In this document: one piece after another, positions 9,240 through 17,431 of the stretch
Layout of the letters: the number at the start of each line of letters is the position of its first letter
Position numbering within the stretch: position 1 is the first letter of the stretch
DNA from: Sphingomonadales bacterium UBA656
Lineage (GTDB): Bacteria > Pseudomonadota > Alphaproteobacteria > Sphingomonadales > Sphingomonadaceae
DNA length: 64,000 nucleotides
NCBI GenBank assembly: GCA_002299895.1
Contig: DBOC01000002.1
Coordinates: 124,001-188,000, forward strand
Direction of reading: 5' to 3'
Translations under genes and position numbers: made by a program
The notes under the pieces: generated by a model
Told to the model about the DNA's origin: nothing
The model's input: only the letters and a program-made list of their open reading frames with translations
The model's database searches: none

Positions 9240-9334
9240 AAGACGCGCATTGCACCGGATTGCGAGTGGCGCTACCGCAAATAGGATAACAAAAACAGGC
9301 CACGGCATGGCTGAAAATTGGCAGGAGAGCATAA

Positions 9335-11146
9335 ATGGCTGCTGAACAGTTTGACGACTTTGACAGCTTCCCTAATCTTGTAACAATGTTTTTCGCGCGG
9401 GCGCGCCATCGCGGAGATGCGCCGTTTTTATGGGCAAAGCATGGCGGGGACTGGCATTCGATCAGCTGGTCGGACGTTGCCCGGCAGGTCGCTGGCTTTG
9501 CAAAATCGCTCCGCCAGCTCGGGCTGCAAAAGGGTGACCGGGTCATGCTCGTGTCGGAAAACCGGCCCGAATGGTGCATCGCCGATTTGGGTATCATGGC
9601 GGCAGGGTGCGTCACCGTTCCGACTTATGTCACCAACACCGAACGCGACCACCAACATATTTTGGACAATAGCGATGCACGCGCCGTCATCGTATCGACG
9701 GCCAAGCTCGCCAAGACATTGACGCCCGCCGCGTTGCGGTCGTCGCAGGCGGAATTCATCATTGCTATCGAACCTCAGCCAGCGATGCAGCAAGGCCAAT
9801 TATCGGTGCATCTTTGGTCCGATATGGTCAAAGGCACGGACGCAGATGTGCGCGCCAGCGAAGCGGCGATGGCGTCCGTTACCCGCGACGATTTGGCGTG
9901 CATTATCTATACCAGTGGCACTGGTGGCGCTCCGCGCGGCGTGATGCAGCATCATGGCGCGATTTTGCATAATATTGATGGTGCAGCGGCAGTCCTTCGG
10001 GAAGATTTCGGCTTGGACGAAGAAGAAGTTTTCTTGTCGTTCCTGCCTTTGTCGCATGCCTATGAACATAGCGGTGGGCAGTTCTTGCCAATCGGCGTTG
10101 GCGCGCAAATCTATTATGCCGAAGGGCTGGAGAAGCTTGCCGCCAACATCGAAGAAACGCGGCCAACGGTCATGGTGGTGGTCCCGCGTCTTTTTGAAGT
10201 GCTGCGTCAACGGATGATCAAGGCCGTTGAAAAGCAGGGCAAGCTGCCCAATTATCTGCTCGACAAGGCGCTGACCATCGGGGAGCGTGACTATTCTGGA
10301 CGCAAACGTCTTATTGATGCACCGATGCGATTGATACTATCGCGCACAATCAAACCAAAAATCCAGGCGCGCTTTGGCGGCCGGATGAAGGCAATGGTGT
10401 CCGGTGGCGCGCCGCTGAACCCTGACATTGGCGTGTTTTTTCAATCCTTGGGTATCACCATGTTGCAAGGCTATGGTCAGACCGAGTCCGGCCCGGTCAT
10501 CAGCTGCAATCGGCCAAGCGCTGGCATCAAAATGGACACCGTTGGTCCGCCGTTGAAAAACACGGAGGTCAAAATCGCCGAGGATGGCGAAATATTGGTG
10601 CGCGGACCTTTGGTGATGAAAGGATATTGGCGCAATAAGCCCGAAACCGATCGCGTTATCATTGACGGCTGGCTGCACACGGGCGACATTGGCCATATTG
10701 ACGACCAAGGCCGCATTGCCATCACCGATCGCAAGAAGGACCTGATCGTCAATGACAAGGGCGACAATATCGCACCGCAAAAGATTGAGGGGATGCTCAC
10801 GCTTCAGCCCGAAATATTGCAGGCCATGGTCTCAGGCGACAAAAGGCCCTATATTGTCGGTCTGATTGTGCCCGACCCCGAGTGGGCGTTGGAATGGGTG
10901 CAAGCGCAAGACATGAAATATGACTTTGCTGAGCTACAAGCCAATCCCCAATTCCGCGCCGCTGTGCGTGCCGCGGTGGATCGCGTGAATGCGGATGTTT
11001 CGGTTACCGAAAAAGTGCGTCAGTTCGAATTTGCGGATGAGCCCTTTTCCATCGAAAATGGCGAGATGACGCCCAGCATGAAAATTCGCCGTCATGTCAT
11101 TCGGGAACGTTATGCCGCGCGTGTCAATGGGATGTACAAGGCTTAG
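9335..11146 (+). CDS. Long-chain acyl-CoA synthetase (AMP-forming)
   Basis: A 603-residue adenylate-forming enzyme activating fatty acids to acyl-CoA. The P-loop reads YTSGTGGAPRGVM, slightly off the usual YTSGTTGxPKG (Gly for the second Thr, Arg for Lys). SHAYEH, the A5 motif GYGQTESGP, the A7 motif LHTGDIGHID and the A8 region DRKKDLIV are all present. The sequence resembles the bacterial FadD15-type family (FAA1-like) rather than E. coli FadD. The ATG has GGAGAG seven bases upstream. It ends near the convergent tlyA gene. Substrate chain length is an inference from the family. Confidence 0.9.
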   Translation: MAAEQFDDFDSFPNLVTMFFARARHRGDAPFLWAKHGGDWHSISWSDVARQVAGFAKSLRQLGLQKGDRVMLVSENRPEWCIADLGIMAAGCVTVPTYVTNTERDHQHILDNSDARAVIVSTAKLAKTLTPAALRSSQAEFIIAIEPQPAMQQGQLSVHLWSDMVKGTDADVRASEAAMASVTRDDLACIIYTSGTGGAPRGVMQHHGAILHNIDGAAAVLREDFGLDEEEVFLSFLPLSHAYEHSGGQFLPIGVGAQIYYAEGLEKLAANIEETRPTVMVVVPRLFEVLRQRMIKAVEKQGKLPNYLLDKALTIGERDYSGRKRLIDAPMRLILSRTIKPKIQARFGGRMKAMVSGGAPLNPDIGVFFQSLGITMLQGYGQTESGPVISCNRPSAGIKMDTVGPPLKNTEVKIAEDGEILVRGPLVMKGYWRNKPETDRVIIDGWLHTGDIGHIDDQGRIAITDRKKDLIVNDKGDNIAPQKIEGMLTLQPEILQAMVSGDKRPYIVGLIVPDPEWALEWVQAQDMKYDFAELQANPQFRAAVRAAVDRVNADVSVTEKVRQFEFADEPFSIENGEMTPSMKIRRHVIRERYAARVNGMYKA

Positions 11147-11188
11147 GGTGTAGAAGCCCCAAAGGAGCAGCGTCGATTGTATATGGGC

Positions 11189-11929
11189 TTAAGCGTTTTG
11201 CGCCCATATTAGAAACTCGACATTGCCTTGCGGCCCGGTAATCGGGCTGGTGGTGAGGCCGTGCACCGTCCAATTTTGTTTGGTCAGCCATGTTTTTACC
11301 TCGTAACAGACGCGTGTGTGGACGTCTGCGTTCCGCACAACGCCGCCTTTGCCGACTTCTTCGCGGCCCGCTTCAAATTGTGGCTTAATCAGCGCGATCA
11401 GCTGCGCTTTGCTTTTGGCGAAGGATAAGGGCCGTTCAAGCACCTTGGCCAAGCCAATGAAGCTGGCGTCGCAGACGATGAGGTCAATCGGCTCGTTGAT
11501 GTGCGTTTCGGTTAAGATGCGCGCGCTCGTTTGTTCATGAACAATGACGCGCGGGTCCTGCCGCAGTTTCCACGCCAGCTGGTTCGTGCCGCTGTCGACG
11601 GCGTAGACGCGGGCTGCGCCGTTGGTCAGCAACACATCGGTAAAGCCGCCCGTCGATGAACCGACGTCGATAGCCACATGGTCGGTCACATCAATGGCAA
11701 ACGCCTCCAATGCATGGGCAAGCTTAATGCCGCCGCGGGACACCCATGGGTGGTCAATGCCGCGCACGCTGATCTCGGCATCTTCGGCGATTTGCTGTCC
11801 GGGTTTTTGCGCCTTGGCATCACCAATATAGACATGGCCCGCCATGACGAACGCTTGCGCGCGGGTCTTGCTGTCGGCCAGGCCGCGATCAACGATGATT
11901 TGGTCTAATCGTGTTTTTTTGGTCGCCAT
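11189..11929 (-). CDS. tlyA: TlyA family rRNA 2'-O-methyltransferase / hemolysin A homologue
   Basis: A 246-residue protein with an N-terminal S4 RNA-binding domain (KTRLDQIIVDRGLADSKTRA, residues 5-65) and a C-terminal FtsJ/RrmJ-type methyltransferase domain (VAIDVGSSTGGFTDVLL SAM site, AVDSGTNQL, IVCDASFIGL, LIKPQFEAG). TlyA proteins methylate ribose in 16S and 23S rRNA at the subunit interface; the hemolysin name is historical. The start at 11929 (MATKKTRLD) fits the family better than the start at 11986, which would overlap the divergent lipoprotein gene by 8 bp. The two genes share a very short promoter region. Confidence 0.9.
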   Translation of the reverse strand: MATKKTRLDQIIVDRGLADSKTRAQAFVMAGHVYIGDAKAQKPGQQIAEDAEISVRGIDHPWVSRGGIKLAHALEAFAIDVTDHVAIDVGSSTGGFTDVLLTNGAARVYAVDSGTNQLAWKLRQDPRVIVHEQTSARILTETHINEPIDLIVCDASFIGLAKVLERPLSFAKSKAQLIALIKPQFEAGREEVGKGGVVRNADVHTRVCYEVKTWLTKQNWTVHGLTTSPITGPQGNVEFLIWAQNA

Positions 11930-11978
11930 GCCGCAACACGCTAGCGGAACTTGCACGATTTGGCCATAAGACAAAGCT

Positions 11979-12503
11979 ATGTACATTCGTTACCTGACCC
12001 TGTTCGCTGTTCTGAGCCTCGCCGCGTGCGTTGCACCGCCGTCGCCGCCTGCGCCAAAGATTGTTGCCGCGCCGGCACCGTCGGCTACGACACCGCCGCA
12101 GCAATTGACTGGCGATTGGAATGACTGGCCCTTTACGCCTGGCAATTGGACCTATCGCCGCGATAGTCGCGGTTCGGTGGCGCAGTTCGGCATGTCTGGA
12201 CGCAACCCGATGATCAGCTTTCGTTGCGATGTAGAAAACCGCCGTATCACATTATCGCGAGAGGCATCGGCATCGGGGGTGAGATTGGTTATCCGAACCT
12301 CGTCCATGACAAAAACATTGGCAGCGACGGCAAGTGCTACAAATTCAGCCTATCTGACGGCCAACATCACAACCACAGATCCGATTTTAGATGCCATGGC
12401 CTTTAGCCGTGGTCGCGTGTTGCTGGAAATGGAAGGACAGCATCCCGTCATTCTGCCGTCATGGGCAGAAATCGCACGCATAGTTGAAGATTGCCGCGGA
12501 TAA
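11979..12503 (+). CDS. Hypothetical lipoprotein
   Basis: A 174-residue protein with a lipoprotein signal peptide: MYIRYLTLFAVLSLAACVAP has a short positive start, a hydrophobic core and the lipobox LAAC, so Cys17 is probably lipidated and the protein membrane-anchored. A Pro/Ala-rich linker runs to about residue 42. The rest (GDWNDWPFTPGNWTYRRD, SFRCDVENRRITL) looks like a small globular beta-rich domain I do not recognise beyond similar sphingomonad hypotheticals. It is divergent from tlyA with about 50 bp between the chosen starts. No function is assigned. Confidence 0.78.
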   Translation: MYIRYLTLFAVLSLAACVAPPSPPAPKIVAAPAPSATTPPQQLTGDWNDWPFTPGNWTYRRDSRGSVAQFGMSGRNPMISFRCDVENRRITLSREASASGVRLVIRTSSMTKTLAATASATNSAYLTANITTTDPILDAMAFSRGRVLLEMEGQHPVILPSWAEIARIVEDCRG

Positions 12504-12618
12504 TCCGTTCGCTATTTATCGCAGCGCAGACTGACAATTCTAGTCAGAAAAAAGTTTAATACAAGACTTGTTTACACGCGCAGTTTGATTCACTTTCGAA
12601 CCTGCGGAGGGCAGAAAA

Positions 12619-12720
12619 ATGTTTGAAGCAAGCAAATTCCATTCAACGAAAGGAGGTGATCCGATGTCTCATGGTTCAGTTAAGAGGTCGGACAATTCCG
12701 TTCGGGAGATCGGCCGCTGA
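12619..12720 (+). CDS. Putative 33-residue leader peptide or small protein
   Basis: This ORF is too short for ordinary gene calling. ATG 12619 has GGAGG (12606-12610) eight bases upstream, a good Shine-Dalgarno. An in-frame internal ATG at 12664 is preceded by a 15-base perfect complement of the 16S rRNA 3' end, so either or both starts may be used. The shorter product would be MSHGSVKRSDNSVREIGR, 18 residues. The peptide is basic and Ser/Arg-rich with no membrane segment. The stop lies within bases that can pair with the downstream terminator. It could be a regulatory leader peptide, a small protein, or a dual-function small RNA. No known family is recognised. Confidence 0.5.
   Translation: MFEASKFHSTKGGDPMSHGSVKRSDNSVREIGR
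12648..12662 (+). promoter_or_regulatory. Perfect 15-nt anti-Shine-Dalgarno complement
   Basis: GAAAGGAGGTGATCC is an exact complement of the conserved 3' tail of bacterial 16S rRNA (GGATCACCTCCTTTC). It ends one base before the ATG at 12664, so it lies too close for optimal initiation there, and it sits inside the longer reading frame from 12619. Ordinary ribosome-binding sites use four to eight paired bases. So long a match would be expected to hold or stall ribosomes. Confidence 0.7.
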
Positions 12721-12793
12721 GCAATCAGCGATGCCGGTCACGGCATGAAAGCAACTTCCGGCAGCGGGTGTCCGACCGCTGACCCATGTTTAA

Positions 12794-12823
12794 GGGCCGC
12801 TGGATCATTCCAGCGGCCCTTTT
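12794..12823 (+). terminator. Strong rho-independent terminator
   Basis: GGGCCGCTGG (12794-12803) pairs perfectly with CCAGCGGCCC (12810-12819) across a six-base loop and is followed by TTTT. It ends the short transcript well before sppA at 12968. The 144 bp between it and sppA show no further feature I can support apart from the expected sppA promoter. Confidence 0.9.
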
Positions 12824-12967
12824 CTGTTGTTTGTGTTGTTCCCTGACCCAAGCGCAAAGCTCTCGGTGCCCTCCAATTTTGCCATGCTTAAGCTTTTTGT
12901 CGAACATTGGTGGCAATTGCTGATGAAATGCTTACATTCGATGTAAGATTCTGAAGGATATCAAGAA

Positions 12968-14842
12968 ATGCAGTTTATGCGCCTGAGCTGGAAAATTTTG
13001 GTCGGTGTGAAGGACCTGTTTGTATTGCTGTTTTTGGCGCTTTTCTTTGCCGCCATTTTCGCACTGCTAAATGCTAATCCCAACCCGGCGATGGTCCGCG
13101 ATGGCGCGTTGCTGCTCAAACTGGATGGCGTAGTGGCCGAACAGCCGGCCGAAATCGACGTGCTAACGACGCTCACCTCGGAGGCGGCGCCTGTTGGCGA
13201 AATCCGTCAACGCGATATCATCCGCGCGTTGAAGCTTGCCCAAAGCGACAAGCGCATAAAAGTGGTCGTGTTGGACATGGAACGCTTCATGGGCGGCGGG
13301 CAAGCGAGCCTTGCGGCAATTGGGGATAGCATTGATGCCGTAAAAAAGGCGGGCAAGCCTGTTTATGCTTTTGCCACCGCCTATACCGATGACAGCTATC
13401 AACTGGCTGCCCATGCAACGCAGATCTGGATGGACCCGCTGGGCGGCGCATTATTGGCAGGCCCAGGGGGCTCTCAGCCTTATTATAAGGGCTTGCTCGA
13501 CAAATTGGGGGTAAAGGCCAACATCTATCGCGTTGGCACGTTCAAAAGTGCCGTAGAACCCTATATGCGTTCCGACCAATCGCCTGAATCGAAAATGGCG
13601 ATCAAAGGCGTGTACGATGAGATATGGGGGCGATGGAAAGCCGACGTCGCTAAGGCCCGTCCACAAGCGCAATTGGATCAATTGCTGACCAATCCCGCCA
13701 ATGCGGTTGAGGGGGCGAAGGGCGACCTCGGTCAGTTGGCGCTGTCGGCAAAATTGGTCGATAAATTGGGCGACAAAATCGCCTTTGGAAAATTCATCGC
13801 CAGCAAAGTGGGCGCCGATGAAAAGAAAACCACAGGCGGTTTTGCACATACGCATATGTATACGTTGCTGGCCAGCTACGGTCCGCCATCGGCAGGTGAG
13901 CAGATTGGCGTTGTGACGATCGCGGGTACCATTGTTGATGGTGAAGGCGGTCCCGGCTCAGCGGCTGGCGATACAATCAGCCAGCTGATTTATGAGGCAT
14001 TGGATAGCAAAGATTTGAAGGCTCTTGTCGTCCGTGTCGATTCGCCTGGCGGGTCTGTGACCGCATCGGAAAAAATCCGGCTCGCGATCGCCGCGGCTAA
14101 GGCCAAGAATATTCCGGTTGTTGTTTCCATGGCCAATCTGGCGGCAAGCGGTGGCTATTGGGTGTCGCTGCCCGCCGATGTGATATTTGCCGACCCTTCG
14201 ACGATCACTGGCTCGATCGGTATCTTCGGGGTGATTCCAAGCGCGGAGGCTGGCTTGGCAAAGATTGGTGTGAATGCGGACGGGGTTAAGACAACGCCAT
14301 TGTCCGGTGAGCCCGACGTCCTAAACGGCTTTAGCCCCGAATTTGACCGCGTGGCACAAAGCGCGATTGAAAATGGCTATCGGCAGTTTCTGACCCGTGT
14401 TGCGACCGCACGCAAAAAGACCCCAGACCAGGTGGATGCCATCGCCCAAGGGCGCGTGTGGGCAGGCGGAACAGCGCGTCAACTTGGCTTGGTAGACCGG
14501 TCCGGCAATATGAATGATGCTCTGGCAGAGGCAGCAAAGCGGGCGGGATTAAAGCTGGATGACTGGCATGCGGTCTATATCGAACAGCCAAACAGCTTTG
14601 CTGGCACGTTGCTTCAGGGGCTGATGCCAAAGAAGGCGCAATCGAACGCACCCATGGATATTTTTGCTCATGCCGCATGGCAACAAAGCCTGTTCATGCA
14701 ACGCGTCGCAGCTGATCTCGAGATGCTGACGGGTGTGAAGGGCGTTCAGGCCAGATGTTTGGAATGCGGTGATTTCGCGCCGCCTGTGCCTGCTGCAGCG
14801 GACAAAACATGGCTGTCGGTTTTACTGAAGGCCTTTAGCTGA
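12968..14842 (+). CDS. sppA: Signal peptide peptidase SppA, 67K type
   Basis: A 624-residue inner-membrane serine protease of the S49 family that digests cleaved signal peptides. There is one N-terminal membrane segment (LFVLLFLALFFAAIFALL, residues ~17-34), then two tandem S49 domains. The catalytic dyad should be the Lys of GTFKSAVEPYMRS in the first domain and the Ser of ANLAASGGYWVS in the second. VVRVDSPGGSVTASEKIR and PSTITGSIGIFG are family hallmarks. The length matches the long E. coli type. Its 5' region contains the unusual short transcript described separately, which may or may not influence it. Confidence 0.94.
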   Translation: MQFMRLSWKILVGVKDLFVLLFLALFFAAIFALLNANPNPAMVRDGALLLKLDGVVAEQPAEIDVLTTLTSEAAPVGEIRQRDIIRALKLAQSDKRIKVVVLDMERFMGGGQASLAAIGDSIDAVKKAGKPVYAFATAYTDDSYQLAAHATQIWMDPLGGALLAGPGGSQPYYKGLLDKLGVKANIYRVGTFKSAVEPYMRSDQSPESKMAIKGVYDEIWGRWKADVAKARPQAQLDQLLTNPANAVEGAKGDLGQLALSAKLVDKLGDKIAFGKFIASKVGADEKKTTGGFAHTHMYTLLASYGPPSAGEQIGVVTIAGTIVDGEGGPGSAAGDTISQLIYEALDSKDLKALVVRVDSPGGSVTASEKIRLAIAAAKAKNIPVVVSMANLAASGGYWVSLPADVIFADPSTITGSIGIFGVIPSAEAGLAKIGVNADGVKTTPLSGEPDVLNGFSPEFDRVAQSAIENGYRQFLTRVATARKKTPDQVDAIAQGRVWAGGTARQLGLVDRSGNMNDALAEAAKRAGLKLDDWHAVYIEQPNSFAGTLLQGLMPKKAQSNAPMDIFAHAAWQQSLFMQRVAADLEMLTGVKGVQARCLECGDFAPPVPAAADKTWLSVLLKAFS

Positions 14843-14857
14843 CCAGCGCAATCGGCT

Positions 14858-15394
14858 TCATACACCTTTTGCCTTTGCGCGTTCAACGCATTCTACAATG
14901 ATGCGTTTTGCGTCCGTTTCGTCACCCCATCCATTTAGCTTCGCCCATTTGCCGGGCTCCAAATCTTTATAATGGGTGAAGAAATGCTCAATCTGCTGCA
15001 GCACGATAGGTGGCATGTCCTTGTAGGTGACGACGTCGGAATAATAAGGGAAGGTTTCGTTTACCGGAACACATAGCAGTTTTTCATCGCCGCCTTTGTC
15101 GTCTTCCATCATGAGCACGCCAATCGGACGGCATTTGACAACGGCGCCCGCGATGATCGACGTACGTGCCACGACCAGCGCGTCCAAGGGATCACCATCT
15201 TCGCCCAAAGTATGCGGCACAAAACCATAATTGGCTGGGTAGCGCATCGGCGTGTGCAGGAAGCGGTCGACGAATAAAGCGCCGGATGCCTTGTCGAATT
15301 CGTATTTTACGGGCTCGCCGCCAATGGGAACTTCGATCAGGACGTTGAGACTTTCGGGTACATTGTCGCCCGCCGGGATGAGATCAATACGCAT
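14858..15394 (-). CDS. ppa: Inorganic pyrophosphatase
   Basis: Family I soluble pyrophosphatase, 178 residues and full length, hydrolysing PPi to drive biosynthesis. Signature residues are visible: IEVPIGGEPVKYEFDK, RYPANYGFVPHTLGEDGDPLDALV (including the DGDPLD metal-binding Asp cluster), and KDMPP with LEPGKWAKLNGW near the C-terminus. It is transcribed toward sppA (convergent, 15 bp apart) and lies 20 bp downstream of the M61 peptidase gene, with which it probably shares a transcript. Confidence 0.96.
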   Translation of the reverse strand: MRIDLIPAGDNVPESLNVLIEVPIGGEPVKYEFDKASGALFVDRFLHTPMRYPANYGFVPHTLGEDGDPLDALVVARTSIIAGAVVKCRPIGVLMMEDDKGGDEKLLCVPVNETFPYYSDVVTYKDMPPIVLQQIEHFFTHYKDLEPGKWAKLNGWGDETDAKRIIVECVERAKAKGV

Positions 15395-15414
15395 GGGAGA
15401 ATGCTTTCAAATAT

Positions 15415-17352
15415 TTATGGTTTGGTCCGTCGCGGGCTGAGTAGACGATCAATCGCCGTCTTGCCTTGGCCTGTGACTTCGAGGTGCGGGTAGCGCAAAC
15501 CACCTGAATAGGCGATGTCTATTTGTGCAAAACGTTTGCTGCGCTCGACGATAAGGCGGATTGGTGTTTTGCCGTCTTTCGCCGCTTTGATTGCGGCAGT
15601 CAGACCGTCTTTTGAATAAGCATAGCCATTAACCGCAATGATTTTTGCGCCATTGACGATATTCGCCTTAAACGCTGGGCTGTTCCACAAAACCGAGGTG
15701 ACAATGGCATCCTTGTTCAACATCATTCCAAGCGCGTGGGTGAGGTTTAGGTTATTGCCTTCTTTCATCAACTCCTTGTCGAATATATTGGGCTCCTCTT
15801 TCCAAACGAGCTTGTATCCGCCCTTTTCGATGCCGGCCAGCGGCGCAGGTTGGCCTGGCTGGCGCAATTTTGTGTCGAGGAACTTCGCCCAATCATAAGG
15901 CTGCACGGCGTTCAATGTGCGTACGACTTCGTCAAAATCATATGTCAGTACGCCCCAATCGGCATCACGCACCCCGAAAAAGGCTTTGGCAAAATCATCA
16001 AGTGATTTTGTTCCTTTGGACAATTCGCGAATGGTCATGTCGGCGTCGAGCCAGATAAGCGAGCTTTCATTGTAATAATCCTCACCACGCGATTGGCTGG
16101 CAAAGGGCTTTGGTTTACGCGCAGCAAAGATGGGGTCATGTGTGGTGTCTTCAACCGAACGCCACATACGCCCCGGCTGTTCTGCATAAAATCCGGCATA
16201 TTTGGCCCATTCGCCAAGAACCATTTCCTTGGACTGTAGTCCTGAACGTGCGCCAAGGACCAGATCCCAAAAGCTTGTCTGGCCTTCATAGACCCAAAGC
16301 AAATTGTCGCGCATTGGCGTGGTATAATCAGGCGTCCACATCGTTGCAGGACGACGAAACTTGCCATTCCAACTATGCGTGAATTCGTGCGGCAAAAGAC
16401 CACGTTCCGACATATTGTCATCCCATTGGATGAAATAATCGGTTTCGCGCGTGTTTTCGGAACTGCGATGATGCTCAAGACCAATGCCGCCAAGCTCCTC
16501 CGTCAGACCAAGCAGAAATTCATATCGGTCAAAATGCTTTGATCCGAACAACAATAAGGATTCATCAACTAAGGCACGGTGCGCAGCAATCTGTTCCGGC
16601 TTTGCCGCGAGATACTTCGCGTCATCTGCCCAAACATTGAGCGTCACATTATGCCCAAGATCCCATTTCTTATAATGTGGGCCTGCAAACATCGGGCTGT
16701 CGACCAAAGTTTCGAAGCTGGTAAGGCCATAATCGATGCGGTTGCCCGTTATCGTGGCGCCATCAAGTGCGGCGACCCCAGTCCAGCCGTCTGGCAATGC
16801 AATCGACGGTTTTACTTGAATAGCCCGCGTGAAATGTCCCGCGGGGTATAATGCGACCTGTTCCCATTGCACGTTCATCATATTTGGCGTGACGACGATC
16901 CGGCCTTCGCTTTCGCGGATGGGGGATGTGAATTCAAATTCCACGTCCACCGAGGTGGTTCCTTCAGGTGTGTCGACGTGAAACGCATATACCTGCACTG
17001 GATCGCGCGTCCAACGCAGCGTCTTGCCGCCAGCGCGGATCATGAGGCCAGTCATTTCAGCCAAGGCGCCGCGTGGCCCGTGTTTACCGGGTAGCCATTG
17101 GGGATAGATCAGGATCAGCGGCTTGCCCGTTTCAACGGGGATATTCTGCTGCACGCGGAAAATGGCACGATCGACATCCGTTGCGTCAACGTGAAGCGAC
17201 ATAGGCGCTGGCAATGGGCGGTCCTGCGGCTCTGGTATCGTCGAGATAATCGGTACAGGCTGCGGCGCACTGTTTTGCGCGGATGCTCCGGACATGAGGC
17301 TGGCGGAAAGGGCGAATGCGGCAAGTGCGCGCGACAATATATATGCGTTCAT
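15415..17352 (-). CDS. M61 family metallopeptidase (glycyl aminopeptidase type) with PDZ domain
   Basis: A 645-residue exported zinc peptidase. The signal peptide is MNAYILSRALAAFALSASLMSGASA. After an N-terminal beta domain, the catalytic motif HEFTHSWNGKFRRP provides the HExxH zinc ligands, with the downstream Glu in WVYEGQTSFWDLV. A C-terminal PDZ-like segment (ALGMMLNKDAIVTSVLWNSPAFKANI, IIAVNGYAY) follows. This is the architecture of Sphingomonas glycyl aminopeptidases, which release N-terminal Gly/Ala from peptides in the periplasm. It runs into ppa and is divergent from hisS. Confidence 0.91.
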   Translation of the reverse strand: MNAYILSRALAAFALSASLMSGASAQNSAPQPVPIISTIPEPQDRPLPAPMSLHVDATDVDRAIFRVQQNIPVETGKPLILIYPQWLPGKHGPRGALAEMTGLMIRAGGKTLRWTRDPVQVYAFHVDTPEGTTSVDVEFEFTSPIRESEGRIVVTPNMMNVQWEQVALYPAGHFTRAIQVKPSIALPDGWTGVAALDGATITGNRIDYGLTSFETLVDSPMFAGPHYKKWDLGHNVTLNVWADDAKYLAAKPEQIAAHRALVDESLLLFGSKHFDRYEFLLGLTEELGGIGLEHHRSSENTRETDYFIQWDDNMSERGLLPHEFTHSWNGKFRRPATMWTPDYTTPMRDNLLWVYEGQTSFWDLVLGARSGLQSKEMVLGEWAKYAGFYAEQPGRMWRSVEDTTHDPIFAARKPKPFASQSRGEDYYNESSLIWLDADMTIRELSKGTKSLDDFAKAFFGVRDADWGVLTYDFDEVVRTLNAVQPYDWAKFLDTKLRQPGQPAPLAGIEKGGYKLVWKEEPNIFDKELMKEGNNLNLTHALGMMLNKDAIVTSVLWNSPAFKANIVNGAKIIAVNGYAYSKDGLTAAIKAAKDGKTPIRLIVERSKRFAQIDIAYSGGLRYPHLEVTGQGKTAIDRLLSPRRTKP

Positions 17353-17431
17353 AGGCTCAAATGTGCCGAAAGTGCCGCGCTGCGTCCAGCCCTATTCCAC
17401 TCACCGCAATTAGCCGCTAGGGCGCTTCATT

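Larger units (their letters stand above)
12606..12826 (+). ncRNA. Structured short transcript with internal ORF and terminator
   Basis: From the ribosome-binding site at 12606 to the terminator at 12823 the sequence is rich in pairing: GGTCGGAC (12687-12694) with GTCCGACC (12770-12777), and a local hairpin ATGCCG/CGGCAT (about 12731-12746). GGCCGCTG (12712-12719) repeats the 5' arm of the terminator, so it could pair with the terminator's 3' arm instead. This suggests an attenuator-type leader or a free small RNA about 200-250 nt long. The 5' end is unknown; promoter elements upstream are not clear. Confidence 0.5.

Noticed and set aside
12725..12916. Minus-strand ORF of 63 codons near the short transcript
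   Set aside because: It crosses the terminator stem in antisense and has no ribosome-binding site.
16035..16493. 152-codon ORF in an alternative frame of the M61 peptidase gene
   Set aside because: The peptidase frame has clear motifs; this frame is a shadow.
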